Source of the DNA: Isoetes taiwanensis
Taxonomy: Eukaryota; Streptophyta; Lycopodiopsida; Isoetales; Isoetaceae
Direction: 5' to 3'
Length of the DNA stretch: 64,000 nucleotides
Assembly (NCBI GenBank): GCA_021234155.1
Contig: JAJEKV010000039.1
Location: 3,350,001-3,414,000, forward strand
Below the pieces are notes generated by a model. The model saw only the letters and a list, made by a program, of their open reading frames with translations, ran no database searches and was not told the origin of the DNA. Shown one piece after another: positions 12,450-25,400 of this stretch; within the stretch, counting starts at the first letter, position 1, and each line of letters opens with the position of its first letter. The translations under genes and the position numbers were made by a program.

Positions 12450-13640
12450 GTTGGCAGATGTATTTCATTGCAATCGCTAATATTTGTACAGGTTGTTTCC
12501 TCTTTACTATCGCTACTGAACGATTTTTTCTTCCATTGTCGTTGTTAATTGAAACCTTTCTCCCCAACCAGTCAATTTTCTTGATAGAGCAGCTTTCAAT
12601 CAAGATCCATTTGGCGAACAAGATATTCAACGTACGAACAGCATGGAACATGCTCACGAATGCGGCATCACGATGAGTGAAGCTCGAAATTTTGGGATAT
12701 TTAATTCATTCAAATGCTCCACTGTTTGTTTACTCTTTTCTTCGTACCCGCAGCATAGCAAAGGGATTAGACAACAATAAATTCACATCATCCCCAATGT
12801 TCTAACTCAATAGTAATGTTCACGATGCATAATTTGCAAACTTTGAAATTTTGTCATGAAATCTAGAGGCTGTAACCCGAGGCGTCGGAACAATTGTCAC
12901 GAGTTACAATAGCATAATATCAATAGAAATCATGTACCTCTTCTAGCAGCTATACTCTCCAAAGGATCAATTTGAGCACATCCATGTGTTAGGATTGTTG
13001 ATGACATGCCATTTTAGATTGCAACAAATATAAATAAATCATATCATTTATCCCTCCCTAGTACATGTGAAAAAAGATATGTGAAGAGGGATATCGTACG
13101 CATGGAAATTATAAATCTGAAGCTGCATTGGGTGAATAAGTTGTATAACTTAACACCCGTATCGTCTTTGAGCATATCAGGTGATCATTTACTTGATCCC
13201 GCGAAATGAAACTACTCGAGTGCATCATCCAAAACACTCAATGCATTCCCCAAAGCTGCCGCATTTGAGTGTACATATTGACAGAGTGCACAGCTAAACA
13301 TTTCATACGAAAAAACCATTGCTGGTGCAAGGCAATTGAATTATCTTCCCACTCTTGTTAGAAGCGACTAGAGGCACATGCAAACTCTCCAAAATGAACA
13401 CTATGTGGCTTCTTCCAGTTCAACTCCTTCTCATTTGCATCCTCCTTGGCTCCGTTGAAGCTTGCTTTTGTACCATTTTCCACTCTTAGACCAATGATAG
13501 ATGTCCAAACTGTCACATTCTTGTAATTCCTTATGTTCAAAACAATCCAACATGATCCAACATGCGCATTTAGCGTATGCATCCAGCGAGGGCATTTCAA
13601 ATAGCATTAGTTGAGCGTGATTCATTTACGCAAGTAAGAA
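12450..13640. other. Unique stretch, no gene recognised
   Basis: This begins where the comparison with copy 2 stops, because copy 2 leaves the window. It is AT-rich with short frames only. Whether the duplication continues here cannot be tested within the window. Confidence 0.4.
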
Positions 13641-16600
13641 TGGATCATCTTAGTATGCTCCGAAGATGCTGGAGTTAGCGCGGCGTACGCTGGCGGAACT
13701 AATCGAAATATGTTTATCGGCAGGCCCGCTGCGCATTTTTATGAAGTATTCAAACCTCGCCCATGCCAGCTCGCGTACCATCACGCGCGAGGCGTATTCC
13801 GGCACAATACTCGGGTTTAACCCCTTTTCGGCATTGATTAGAAGACCATAACTCCTTTATATAAGCCGTGTTGAACGTAATCTGAGAAAATCAATTTCCA
13901 GCGAAAAAACATCGGGGATAGATACCTTCTTTTGCTCATTCCGGTAGATGTTTGAATGCCTCTTCAACGCGGCCAGGCCGAGCATATGCGAAATCAATGC
14001 ATTCCGTATGGCAATAGCCGGTAGCAAGCCTACATCAGGCATTTTCTAAACAAGTTGGAGGCTTTACTGCTCAACTCTTTTTGGTCTGACACCACATTGG
14101 TTCCCATGATTTTTCAGCATTTTACTCCTCTGCAATTTTCTTTGAAGGCAGAGCTTCTCTCTCCTTGGCTGACGGTCCGTCGCCATCAATTTCTCTCCAG
14201 GAGGGTCGGTAACTACACCCTTGGTTTGCGGACATCTCTCTACAAAGGGTAGACACACCGCATCAATAACTTGTGTTCTACCTCTTGAAGTTCAGGACCC
14301 ATTAGAAGCTCACATCAAGGGCACCAGGTGGTGGTGTTTTCACCCTTTCGCCATTGTGACACCTGACCCCGCACTTGGGCTCCCTTCTAGCGGGAGTGGC
14401 TGTGTGTTGCAGCTGCTTCAAAGATATGCGCCGCCCGCGCGTGCCCGCGGTATGGTGGGGCCGCAGCCGTAGCGCTCTTTGCTGGCCGGTATGCGCCACT
14501 TCCCTTGACCAAGTAGGAATGGACTTTGCCGGACTATGCGATCCTCGTGCGATACATTCTCAGCCACTAGGCTTGTGCACTTCGGACAACAACAACTATG
14601 CGCAAGCATTCCAAGTCCTCTATCATGTGGCAAATTATCTTGTGATTAATTTTGCAGTTGTCGTTGGCCAGGTGGTGTTCATTTTCATCAATGCTTCCTA
14701 TCAGGGAGGTGGCGCGCGGTTATCTCACGTGCATCTCTGTCTACAAAGGCACACCTTACTATCCTCCAAGGCAATGGGTTTGGCACCAACAAAACTACGG
14801 TGCCACCATTTCTCAGAAAATTTGTATGCTTCCTGATTGTGACAAAAACTTCCCCTCTTATTCTTTAGGCCTACAATACCCCATTTCTGAATTGCTACTG
14901 GTCACTCACTTTTAGGTGGTTTATAGTCGATACATCCTTCCAACACTCGGGTTTTCATGCTCATAATCCTGCACTCAAACGGGTCTACATCAATTTAGAA
15001 ACAGGATTGGATGAACCCGAGAGGATGCCCCTTCCGTGTTCTTCGCTGGACAACGATTGCAAAATCTTGCCAAACAAGCGTTTGAGAAGACAAAAACACC
15101 ATTCAAAGAGGTGATTTGGGGTTCACTTCTTTATGATTCAGGTACAAAATTTTTGGGGTAAACTCAGGTTTCGTTGGCTTGGCCACTTATCAAATTGTTC
15201 CCATTGGGCCAGCGTTTTAACTTCTCTTGATTAGATGGCACTCCATGCCTACTGGCAGTTATTGGTTTCGTCTCAAAGCATTTCATCACGAGAGGTGCAC
15301 ATCCCACACCAGGAGGCAGTTCAAGCAAGAAAAACCTGAGAAGTGACTAGAAATTGTATATATTATAATTCATTTTTAAATGTGACCGAAGCTAAACTCA
15401 CTTCTTGGGCACTGCCCTATCTTGGGCTCGGGAGCCCTATCACCTAAGAATCCCCAAGAGGAAAAACCCTCTCTCGGGTTCGGAGGCGAGGAGGTGATCA
15501 CGGAGGAGATGGTAAGGGTTACGGATCAGTGAACCACTCATCCGTTGGTCTTGGTGGGATGTTCATCGACACCGGCCATCCATCGAATGCCTGATTCATG
15601 CTTGTTGTGAAGAATCAGAACAATTTGCATCTTGCAAGTGATCCACTCTTGATTAAGTGGGCATTGTGCGATCTTAGATTTAAACCGGCGCCGTAGTTGC
15701 CGTTCTCACCACGGTTGCGTGTTCTTGCCATGTGCTTGAGCTCGCACGCCGGCGGATGATACCATAGCGTGTTGCAATGCAAAGGCTGTTTCAAATGATC
15801 TTTCTCGCGTATCAGCCATGGTACCTTGACACATTCCTTTTAATATCTTCAGGTTGCCAGCATTGAATGCCATTCCTTCCTTTACGCCCATGAGGCATTA
15901 ATGGGTGTCCTTTGCCATCATCATTCTTTCTTTCATCTCCCGTTCCATTTTGCTTCTCCACGTTTTGGGACTTAGCAAATTTTTTGCCTCTCAATACCCT
16001 TCAGCATCTTTGAGCCATCAGCACGGTTCGGTTTGGCCCTCTTCATACCTTTTAAAAGCAGCCTCGATTTGTCGCCCTAAAACACACCTTTTACCGTTCC
16101 TCGCGTCACCATTGCCTTTAGTCGCTTTTAGCATCCTGTACCCAGGTTTCTGCACATCATTCCATGGCTGCCCCAGTACTACACTTCAAGCCTCCCAAGG
16201 ATCAGCCCTTTTTGCATCTGTCTTTGGTGAGCCCTTGTTGGCCAAATAAAGTCATTTGAGCGTGCTTTGGAAACACTACGAATTCTCTCAAATGGACTTG
16301 GGCTCAAATCCGGCGTTTGAGGCGGTTCGCCGCGATGCATCGTTAGCAGCGCGGGATTGCGTGGTCGATGGCACCACTATTCGTTGACTCAACATTTGAT
16401 CTACGGTGTTTCATGTATTCCTTGCACGCGTATGCAGCAGTCCTGTATCGGGATCGATCCGCGGTTTGGTGCACCCTGCACTTATCAGCTACCAATGTCC
16501 ATGCGACCAATATCGACCAGAAAGCCCTCAAGGACCTTTGTTAGAGGAATTCCTTGGGTATTTATCGAAACACCCGCTATCAATAAGCTTTCTAACTTTT

Positions 16601-18877
16601 GATTTTCCTCAACACTACACACTCCAAACACCACATGGATTATTTAAATGATTATTTCTCGATGTTACTCGAAATGATAGACCATGCCGGTACCACTTCC
16701 ATTCCGGGAGTTTACGCTAAGGGGCACTTCAAGCCCCCTCATCGAGTCATTACTTCCCTCCCACCACCAAATTCATTTGCCTGCTCCTTCCAATCACTCA
16801 CAAGTTGGCACTTCTTGACTTCCAGTGCATATTCACGGTCACACCCATGTCACTGTCTCCTCTCACCCACTTACACCCTCCACTTCACATCATTTCCCAA
16901 ACATCTAGGCGGGCCGGCGGCCAAGCTCCCACCACCACAACACCCTCGTCGGTTGGTATCGATGCTCAATGAGGATGCTCAGGTGCTCTCAATTCTGGGA
17001 ATCAGGCTCATGGCCGGGGTTGTGAGCACTAGAGGCCTCGTCCATTTGGGACCTTCAGGCAGCCCTTGAATTTGCAACTTTGACCCAGCTTCAAGGAACA
17101 AACATGAAGCTCTCTACAGGCTCCTTCTGAGGATCAAAGTACAAGCTCAAGTCAATAGCCAACTACAGCGGATCAGCAGGCTCGGCTCAGTCAGTCGGAC
17201 TTTATTGGAGCTGTGAGTCTAAGCAGCTCTCCACAGGTACCAGGGCATGGACCATGCTAAACTCAATGCATACTCACAGGCATGAAGTTCAAAATCTCTT
17301 TCAGCAGGACGCTCAGGTGTTCGCCCTCGCTGAAAGCTGACTTTCTACCTGACCTCCTTTCATTCACTCTCTTTAGATGAAACACTGGTCTGAGGAAGAT
17401 CTTGGATGGCCAGCGAGGTGCAGGTGCCGTCTCTCAATACACAGGAATCTGCTTTGCCTCCCAGGTCAGTCAGGCACAGGTCCGATCCTGCTCGAGGACA
17501 GTAGGATCAGTCTCACGGGCTGCAAGGCTATTGATCTGTACGTGAGGCTCAAGAAACTTGGCTTGCTCTTGCCATTCTTCGAGAATGCAGCCTGACTTCA
17601 GTTCCTCACTATCATGATTGTGTAGTTTTGCTCGGCATAGCCACCTCGCCTTTTTACCTTTCGAAGTGGCATCGGCGTGGCCTGTGGATATTCCATTGAC
17701 GGTCTGCAGTTTTCTTCGGTTTGGCGAACTCCATTGAAGACAAGGGTTGTCTTTGTGCCCCATGTCTTTGATCTCTCATACAACGGCTGCCGATCGAGAC
17801 TTTCTCTGTGATGGTTCAGCCCTTGGCTTCACATCTTTCTATCGCAGGTGATACCTAGAACACACTTTGAAATGGGCCATGCCGGCCTCGGTGACCCATG
17901 CAATGGGTGCTTGAGGATAACTCCAAATCCCATATCTTACGGATCTGCTCGAGACCAAACTCTTCATCAGGTACATGCGACGCTTTGCGTCCATTTATCT
18001 CTGCGGCGGGGCCCTGCAGCAAATCGGGAAGTATCTAGGACATCCAGGGGATGCTATGCACAAATTTATATACGTACCCTACTGTTGGTTACAATGGATT
18101 CAAGCTATTGGATAGCAAGGCAGTCCCAGGATGGGATGGCCCTCTGTCCAGCTCTGACTCTCTTTGGGATCGTTGTGTCGGCTCTTTGATCGGATCCTCG
18201 ATCAATTCCACGGGCGGCTCGGTAACCGCATGCGGGCAGGTTTCTTCTCCACTAGCAACTTCCACGCGTACCTCCATGCCCAGGGGTTCGACTTGATTGG
18301 CGCCTTCCTTTTGGACAAGGTCATGGATGGTCATGCGGTGGACACCACCTCCCAGGATCTCGGCGGATCTCGGTGGGATCCACGCGTTTTGTTCGCCGCT
18401 CACATTGGGAAGGGTGCCTACGGACAACACCACCAATTGGATCTACATTGCTAATGAGGCGTGGTTGTGGCCGCGGATCTGGTCTGGGCACCTTCTTGGT
18501 CTCACCTCCACCTCACGATCTGGCCCTGTCCCATCTTCAAGCGGGTTTTCTTGCTCTCAAATCATTTTGCTAGCTCTTGCCGTCAGCGTCCATTTTTCCA
18601 ACGCAATCCGATAATTATGGTGCCTTGGACTGTCTCCTCAGGATATGCGTTATATCATTTCTTAATGTGCCCTTGAAGACATGAGTCAGCTCTCGCTTCT
18701 TAGTGATCTTGATCCTGCTCTTGGCCAAAACACACCTCAAAGCTCTTCAATCAAGATCTCATAGCCCCAGGTACCATAATGGTCCTTTTAGTCCTCTCAG
18801 TGAGGATCACTTTGACGGAGTAAGCACACTTCTCGAAGCGGCCTCCTTTTCTTTCTCGAGTGTGTTTGGTGGGGGAG
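13640..18877. other. GC-richer decayed retroelement mosaic
   Basis: This block is clearly GC-richer than its flanks and holds no long frame. Hints of Ty1/copia coding appear on both strands. A zinc-knuckle-like word is on minus at 15818-15878. On plus, around 16500-16570, a stretch resembles the C-terminal end of a copia integrase (DPKALKCVFVGYS-like after allowing indels) and is followed by a Pro/Ser/Thr-rich stretch like the integrase-RT linker. The opposite orientations suggest nested or rearranged elements. All matches are by eye and need heavy correction; no catalytic motif of reverse transcriptase or RNase H could be placed. Confidence 0.35.
15818..15990 (-). mobile_element. Possible copia gag zinc-knuckle remnant
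   Basis: The minus strand reads a basic, Gly/Lys/Arg-rich stretch followed by QCWQPEDIKRNVSRY. With two or three base changes this becomes the copia gag knuckle pattern C-x2-C-x4-H-x4-C followed by PRY. Gag packages element RNA in Ty1/copia elements. This is inference from a decayed match and could be chance. Confidence 0.3.
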
Positions 18878-19441
18878 TGTTAGTCATGCCTCAGTACGGA
18901 CTATTCCTTCATCTGACAGAACCCGGAGGTCAAGCTCGGGATCTCGATCCCGGCCAGGTCGGACATCAAGGCTCCATGACCAAAGCGGCCAGACCCACTT
19001 GATCAAGCACATGGCTGTCAGCCGGGCGCCCTTTCCGGACAAGTAATGACCGTCAGCGCGTCGGTCGGCGTCTGATTCTAGGCACTTCAAACCGTAACAT
19101 TTCACCGCAAATCGGGCCTCTTCCGGTGACAGGAGATGTTGATCAGTGTCTATATTGGGCCCAAGGCCAGGCATTGTACTATATATGAGTGGGGGTTAGC
19201 ACATAAGTTCAAGTTTTGAGTCTTGTCTCACCTTCAGTTTTTCTCTCTATTGCGAGGCTCATGTATTTTCATCATTGATATCAAAAGGCTTATCTCTTTC
19301 TCTCATTTGTTACATTTTTCTTTTCTTTTTCTTCTCTTTTCGGCAAATCCACTGGCGTGACATAGTCCGGACTCTCTGTTAGATCGGGTCCTCACAGGAG
19401 GTACACATCTTCCGAGGAGTTCAGAACCCGGACCCCAAACA
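18878..19441 (+). mobile_element. Solo or 3' LTR-like block, Ty1/copia type
   Basis: A purine-rich tract GGTGGGGGAG at 18868-18877 is followed immediately by TGTTAG, the usual order of polypurine tract and 3' LTR. The block ends CCAAACA at 19441, so its ends are TGTT and AACA. A TATA-like TATATATG occurs around 19177, and a C/T-rich stretch follows. Directly after the end, TTGGTAACAA weakly resembles a primer-binding site (TTGGTATCAGAGC in copia elements), which would suit a 5' LTR or a tandem element. No second LTR copy is visible in the window. Confidence 0.5.
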
Positions 19442-22400
19442 AGTTGGTAACAATTGTGTTTTAATGCTAGATATTACATCTACATATTACAATGGGGCGA
19501 ATGGCACGAAGAAGCCACAGGGCCCAGGGCCCGGGCTCAACATCACAGGCCTTGGGGTCATGCAGGCATCGTATGCGATAAATCACCCTACACAGAAAAT
19601 GTCATTAGTACGAAGGCCCAAATCCTTACAAGTCACTATCCATATTAGATACTTGTAAATTAGTATACTACTTTTATTATCTCAATGACTAAAATAAATT
19701 CATAAATAATATGTTCTTAGCGTGTTCAATAAAAAATTACATTATGGTGCCTTAATATTATAGTTTATTACTTATATAGCTATATTACTATTTGTTTTAT
19801 TTATTTATAATGCTAGATACTACATGTTTATCCAGGCATTTTATTAGTGCACAACATAACATCAACTCAGCCAAATTAGCAATTCAACTCGTAAATTATA
19901 ATACTAATCATTGTTTGTTTTGGCCAGGGGAGCAAGGAGATTTCAACTATAACCCGCAAAGACCATTTACATTACACCTTAAAGGTGGAAATTCCCTTCA
20001 AAGCCTTTGGTTTGGGTGCATATTATTCACCACGGGGGTGGCGTGGGGCGAGGCCCCTATAATTATGTTTTGCCGTACAAAACCAACACCATATAATTAT
20101 ATTACCTCAAATCTTATATAATTATTTTACAAATCTTGTTATATAGTGTAAAATTCCATACATCCACATACCCCACAAAGCGAGGAACTTTGTGCGGTGT
20201 AGATTAAGAATAAGGGGTGAATAATGCCTATCCGGCAGCTCTAGACACCTTCTCCTTGATATTAAATCAATTCTTTAGTCGATGCTTGAGATCATGAAAG
20301 TCTTTTCTCTTTTGTTAACACATGCAAATCATTAGTGAGTTCGATTTTCAAAGATGGCGGCAACAGGTTTGAGATTACTTAAAAGGAGCAACATAAAGCC
20401 AACATCTGGAATAAGTCAAATGGTACATCAACGACATAAAATGAAATGTGCCACCGGTCCATCAGCAGCCTCAAGTGTTTGCCCTCGGGACAGCCCAAGA
20501 AATGAATCGCTTTGGTTTCATCTGGGTGCCTAAAAGTGGAAGTTAGTTGTGAACATAGGTTAAGTTATTAAGTGAACACAAGTGCATGTTATGTGTGTAA
20601 GGATGCACCACCCCCTCTTACCAACACGAAAACTTGGCATTATGGAGCTCCCTCTCAGAGCACTGCGTGAGGGATGTCAAGTCAGGCTAAAAGTTAAGTT
20701 GGCTAGCTCAAGTGCCATCACTGAAAGTCTAGGCAATTCACTTAAAAGTTAAATTCATAACAAAGACTCGAAATTGTGCATCAACATGTGTTCCAATAAA
20801 AATAAGGACTTCTTCTATATTTGAATGGTCCACTGTCCACCTCTTGCAATCTAGTAATGCGCAAATTCAGGGTTCTTGGCGTGAACAATGAAGCACCCAT
20901 ACAAAATAAACATACATTAGAAAAGGCTACACGGAGTAAGCGAGAGACATATCCACGCAAAGGCATTTTCTTCCAGGTGACATCTACACGGGTCCTAAAA
21001 GTGGCATTTATATAGTTTTAAATTATGACAACAACGTCAATTGTACATTCACCAACTAGAAGGTTCTCTCATTGCATCAGATTAAATTAAACAATTTTTT
21101 TAAATGACGAAATGCTGCAAGGGACATCTTCCTCCATATGCAAGCTTACCTATTTCAAATCTAATTCAGATTTATCTCAAAGTTTCTTCCTTCATTTATC
21201 CGCAGGTTTCCTACAAAGGAATTCGCAGTTTCTTGATTACATATAGAAGCGTAGTAGTTTTAATTTTAGAAGATATTCTTCATCCCATCCATGATGGCAT
21301 TGACAAATATATCAGCCATGTTTGCCACAACCGACACCTAAGTAATAAAGAAATAAGGCGGTGGTCCCGAAAAGTATAGAGGACTTAGCAGATGTGCTAT
21401 TTCATAAAGAATACAAAGCTTAGAACATAGTATCATCATAGCAGAATGCAAAGATCACTATCACATATGCTTTGCAAAGGCTCGGCCAAATTAAGAACCC
21501 TATGGTATATCCCATAGGGAGTCAGCACAAAATATACTGCTATGCTCACAGCTGCTTGCACATTTATAGGCAAAGGGTTACAAGGACTTCCACACACCAT
21601 GGGCCACCAGCTAATGCTTATGAGCTGTTTTAGTTTCTGTAAAAATGGGGAACAGTCTGTGGTGCTTGTGTGCAGAGAGTGGCTGTCGGTGCAGTAGGAC
21701 TACCTGGCCCTCCAGGTGAGCCAGGGGATCCTCTTGGGTGTTGGGTTGGGTGTGACAGGCCCTCTGATTCTGGTGGGATGCCACGCACCAGGAGCCAACG
21801 TGATGCAATTTAGCATTTTTATTGGGAGCATATATCTCCAACTCTAAATATACCGTCGAATGATATATAGCGTCAACTAGGGTATCTTTGTTTGCCCTTT
21901 ATCTTGAGGGTGATTCGCATCTAGTGTTTTCCATACCTCAAGAGTTAAATGGATCCTACCATCATCTTGCAACCTATTGGAGGCGGAGGCGAGTTTGATT
22001 TTATACAAATAATCAAAGTTGTCTTCAAGGCAACTTATTAAATTGTTTAATGTCCCCATGACCTCTACCTATGTACAATAATATCGGTATGGTATACCAC
22101 CTATGTTTTAAAGGCAAAAACAAAACAGTAGCCTCTTTGTAGCCACTCATTTACATACAAGTATATTGACAAGGGTCTCTGATAAAGGAAACAAAAGACA
22201 AAACATCAAGATGATGTAAAAGGCAAGAATAACGATTCTATGAAAGAAGGCACTCGGTTTATACCATGCTAAGCATCTTCCCTTCTTTACGACTAAGATT
22301 TACCTGGGAGTTGCATGCCATACTAGTCGGTGACACTTAACTTGTGGGGCATCTTGGAGGGCATGTTTGTGGTTCATCTGATGCGGAAATAAGGCTATTG

Positions 22401-25400
22401 GCCTCTCTTCTGTGTTAAGTTATTCTAATTCTTTATAATTTTGAGAGGCGTGGGGATTTTCATTCTTTGGGAACATGGGTGATGGGGAGTGCAAAGGCAG
22501 TCGATTGCAAAGGTTGTAGGTTCCATCTTCCATTCTTTGGAGAGGCCCATAACAGGTTGGAGTGGCGTGACTACAAGGTTCAATTGTTGAGATTGTTGAA
22601 AGCCATCTGATGTACAAAACTACACTATGTTCTCCATTTGAAATGGAGATAATGTGTATATAAAAATCGTAATAAAAATGCACAATAAGTAATATATATA
22701 AAAATAAAAGAAGTTAGAAAACCTTTTGCGTGAAGCGGCTCAACTATGAATGACAGCTTCACAATATGACTGAAATATGCACAAACTATATGTACAAGGC
22801 GAAGGTTACATGATTCTTGTATAATATAAATGATCAACCTATGCTGGCGTTTCACCATTTAATAATTATAAGTTGAAAACACAAGCAATTGATGGAGCTG
22901 AGTGGGTGATAATCAATGCTATCTCTTGTTTCCTCCGGGAGGGAATCCTTTGCGCAAATACAATCTATTTCCGATTTGCATCAAGGCATGGCTACATTTT
23001 TGGATTTATATATATAATTTATAAACATAAATTACAGAAACTCCTCAATATTCTACAATATATGGCAGTTCCTGGCAGTATAGTTTCGATGACACTAACT
23101 TATATTTCTCCTTTTAAGTTTTGATATTTTCCCAATATCTTTGGAAGAAAGACTGAAACTCTGCTTTGAGATAGAAATTCTGCATAATCTTTCACCTCTT
23201 CAAGCATGCCACTTGTGCATTGTCATGTGTTGTGAGAGAACTCAAGCCTGTCTGGAGGGCTGCCTACATTGTAGAGCACACGGAGGTGATTATCAGCTTG
23301 TATTTTGTGACTTAACAAACCATCTACGAAATTTGTAGCGATTGCACACAATCAACCTATTAAAAGAAAGAAATTATTTGAGTCTTCAAAGGAATAAGGA
23401 TAAAAATTTGTGATCCTTCAACATTCAAAGATGGTTTACCATTTACACTTCTGGAGGGATCAAATGATAAATTCAAATAATCAATTTGTAATGAGTAACA
23501 ATTTGTGAATACCATGCAAAAACATTAACAGCATTTGTGAGTTATTCATAAAGCCAACAGAAATGTATAACACCTCCATTGGAGTTGGAAGATCAGAATA
23601 CTCGGACCATGCCCAACTTCCCTTCATTCCATCTTTGTTCTCTCATAAACACTAGGAGAGCCTCTGAGATCAGCAGTTCCCAAGATGATGCCATTATATC
23701 TCTGGCAAATCAAGAAAATCGGTATAATTGATAGCTTGAGACATAGGCCAGGGCATTTTGAAAATCAAGGACCCCACCAAGATGTTCCTAATTGAAATAT
23801 AAAATAATATTTATCATAGAAACTAAATGCCAACATTAGTTCAAAATTGCTCAATCAGTTAGACCACCTAGGAAACTTATTTTTCATCTTCTATTTCATG
23901 CTTAGGAGCACATCTTGGGCGGATTAAGCAATAGATCTAATTGTATTATAGAGTATCTTTCACGAAAGGCGCCAGTTAATAGGCAGGTATTGTGTCAACT
24001 TCAAACAATAATATAGTATTTACACAGATTCGGCATCATGTGGATCGGACTCTTTTAGATTTAACTTCTATGGAATGCGGTGGCACTTTTCGGAACAATG
24101 CCGTAGGATCCATGAAGACCGGTTACAATATATCGCATAGAGCCTTAGCGACTCAAGAGGGCATGTTAAATAAAATTACATAAAACGCGCCTCTATATTG
24201 CCATATGTTATATATTATCATATGTTTCTACTATTATGCATTTTCAATAAGCAAATATAGGTTAAAGCCATAATGTTGCAACTGATGGGTCCTTCACACA
24301 AAGGAATTTGGCTTACAAAGTATACAGGTGCCACTTCAAAATCATTTATATTAGAGACGTTATACAAATCAAAACTCAATGGATGAGCATGAATTGACAA
24401 AGCCTTTCTCCCCAATTTCAAAGTTCTATTATTGAAACCCACAACTTTGAACTTCTATCCTTTGGCTTTAATGCCGAAATTATCAGGCCTTCAATGTTTT
24501 GGCTTAAAAGCACCTAAAATACTAAACCAAGAACTATGGGAAAGCACAGTGCTTGTAATGCTGCTAAAGGCCTGTGACTTTAAAAACCAAGACTCTACTC
24601 ATTATCTTTCCTATTGGCCAATAGCTGCAGGTTATTCTGGATGACAATGAGTTGCTTGGCCCAGCAGTCTCTCATAAACTTCTTGAGTCTTATTGAAGTA
24701 TTAGCCCTTACCTTTCCTAGATTCTCTAAAACATTTCTCATGGCAAATGTATCTGACTAAGCAACGAAATAAATTTAGATTTGCCCTTCATGACATAAAA
24801 CAAAGTTTCACTTATGCTTGCGTGTTTAAGTGTTAATATATGAGGGTAATATCTGGGGCCCATCAATCTAAGGAATATGCTGATGAAAATTACTGGAAGA
24901 GCGAAATGACACAATGTTGGGAGCCGGGCGGTACAACATTTTTGAGCCCTCACTCCTTCAACACTGCGTGCAATGCACTACACTCGAGTTGTCGAGGAGA
25001 AGGTCTTGGTGGAGACACATGTACAAATATTTTCTACAATAATCAATTACCATTGCACTATCATGGGATGCAATAGCTAAACAATCCCAGAAGTTCTTTG
25101 ACAACTCAAATGCGTATTATTACATTAGCAATGATACGTAGATGTTCAAAACTACATGCTGAGTAAGAAAATCACCTATAAAACAAATAAGATTACTTTG
25201 TCTCCTTGTATCATCGTATAGGCTTACCAGCAAAGCTCCAGTCCACTGCATCTCTTGATCAGTAGCATTACATTTGGATTCTTATCAACTTCACTATATC
25301 GTACTTTGGCTAAGTGCTCTTTGTCATATTTTGGTATCCTCTGACGATGACATGCTTTTTGTTAATTCCTGCAATGGGTGAAAATGTGAACTTGGAGTCA

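Larger units (their letters stand above)
1201..12450 (+). repeat. Large direct segmental duplication, copy 1
   Basis: From AGTGAAATTCTATTCC onward this segment matches 52788-64000 in the same orientation, with scattered substitutions and one-base indels. Shared landmarks in order: a 53-bp tandem pair, an AATAG microsatellite, a lipase-like fragment, a 60-bp repeat array, helicase exons, the reversed CYP65 exons and the IND1-like exon. The match runs until about 12450, where copy 2 reaches the window end. From 1.2 to about 9.5 kb copy 1 departs from copy 2 mainly at CTG/CAG triplets; from 9.9 to 12.4 kb these triplets are mostly intact. Confidence 0.95.

Noticed and set aside
13666-14042. Bacterial-looking GC-rich stretch with open frames on both strands
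   Set aside because: I considered contamination or transfer. No bacterial protein is recognisable, no Shine-Dalgarno or gene order supports it, and it blends into the retroelement block.
14375-14836. 153-codon plus-strand frame
   Set aside because: No motif, no splice context and odd composition within the decayed retroelement block; overlapping frames on the other strand are just as open.
16599-17069. 156-codon plus-strand frame, Ser/Pro/Thr-rich
   Set aside because: It may overlie a copia integrase-RT linker, but it lacks any domain of its own and sits in GC-rich, stop-poor sequence.
18089-18436. Minus-strand 115-codon frame rich in Glu/Pro/Val
   Set aside because: It resembles a linker of a polyprotein only in composition; no motif and conflicting open frames on plus.
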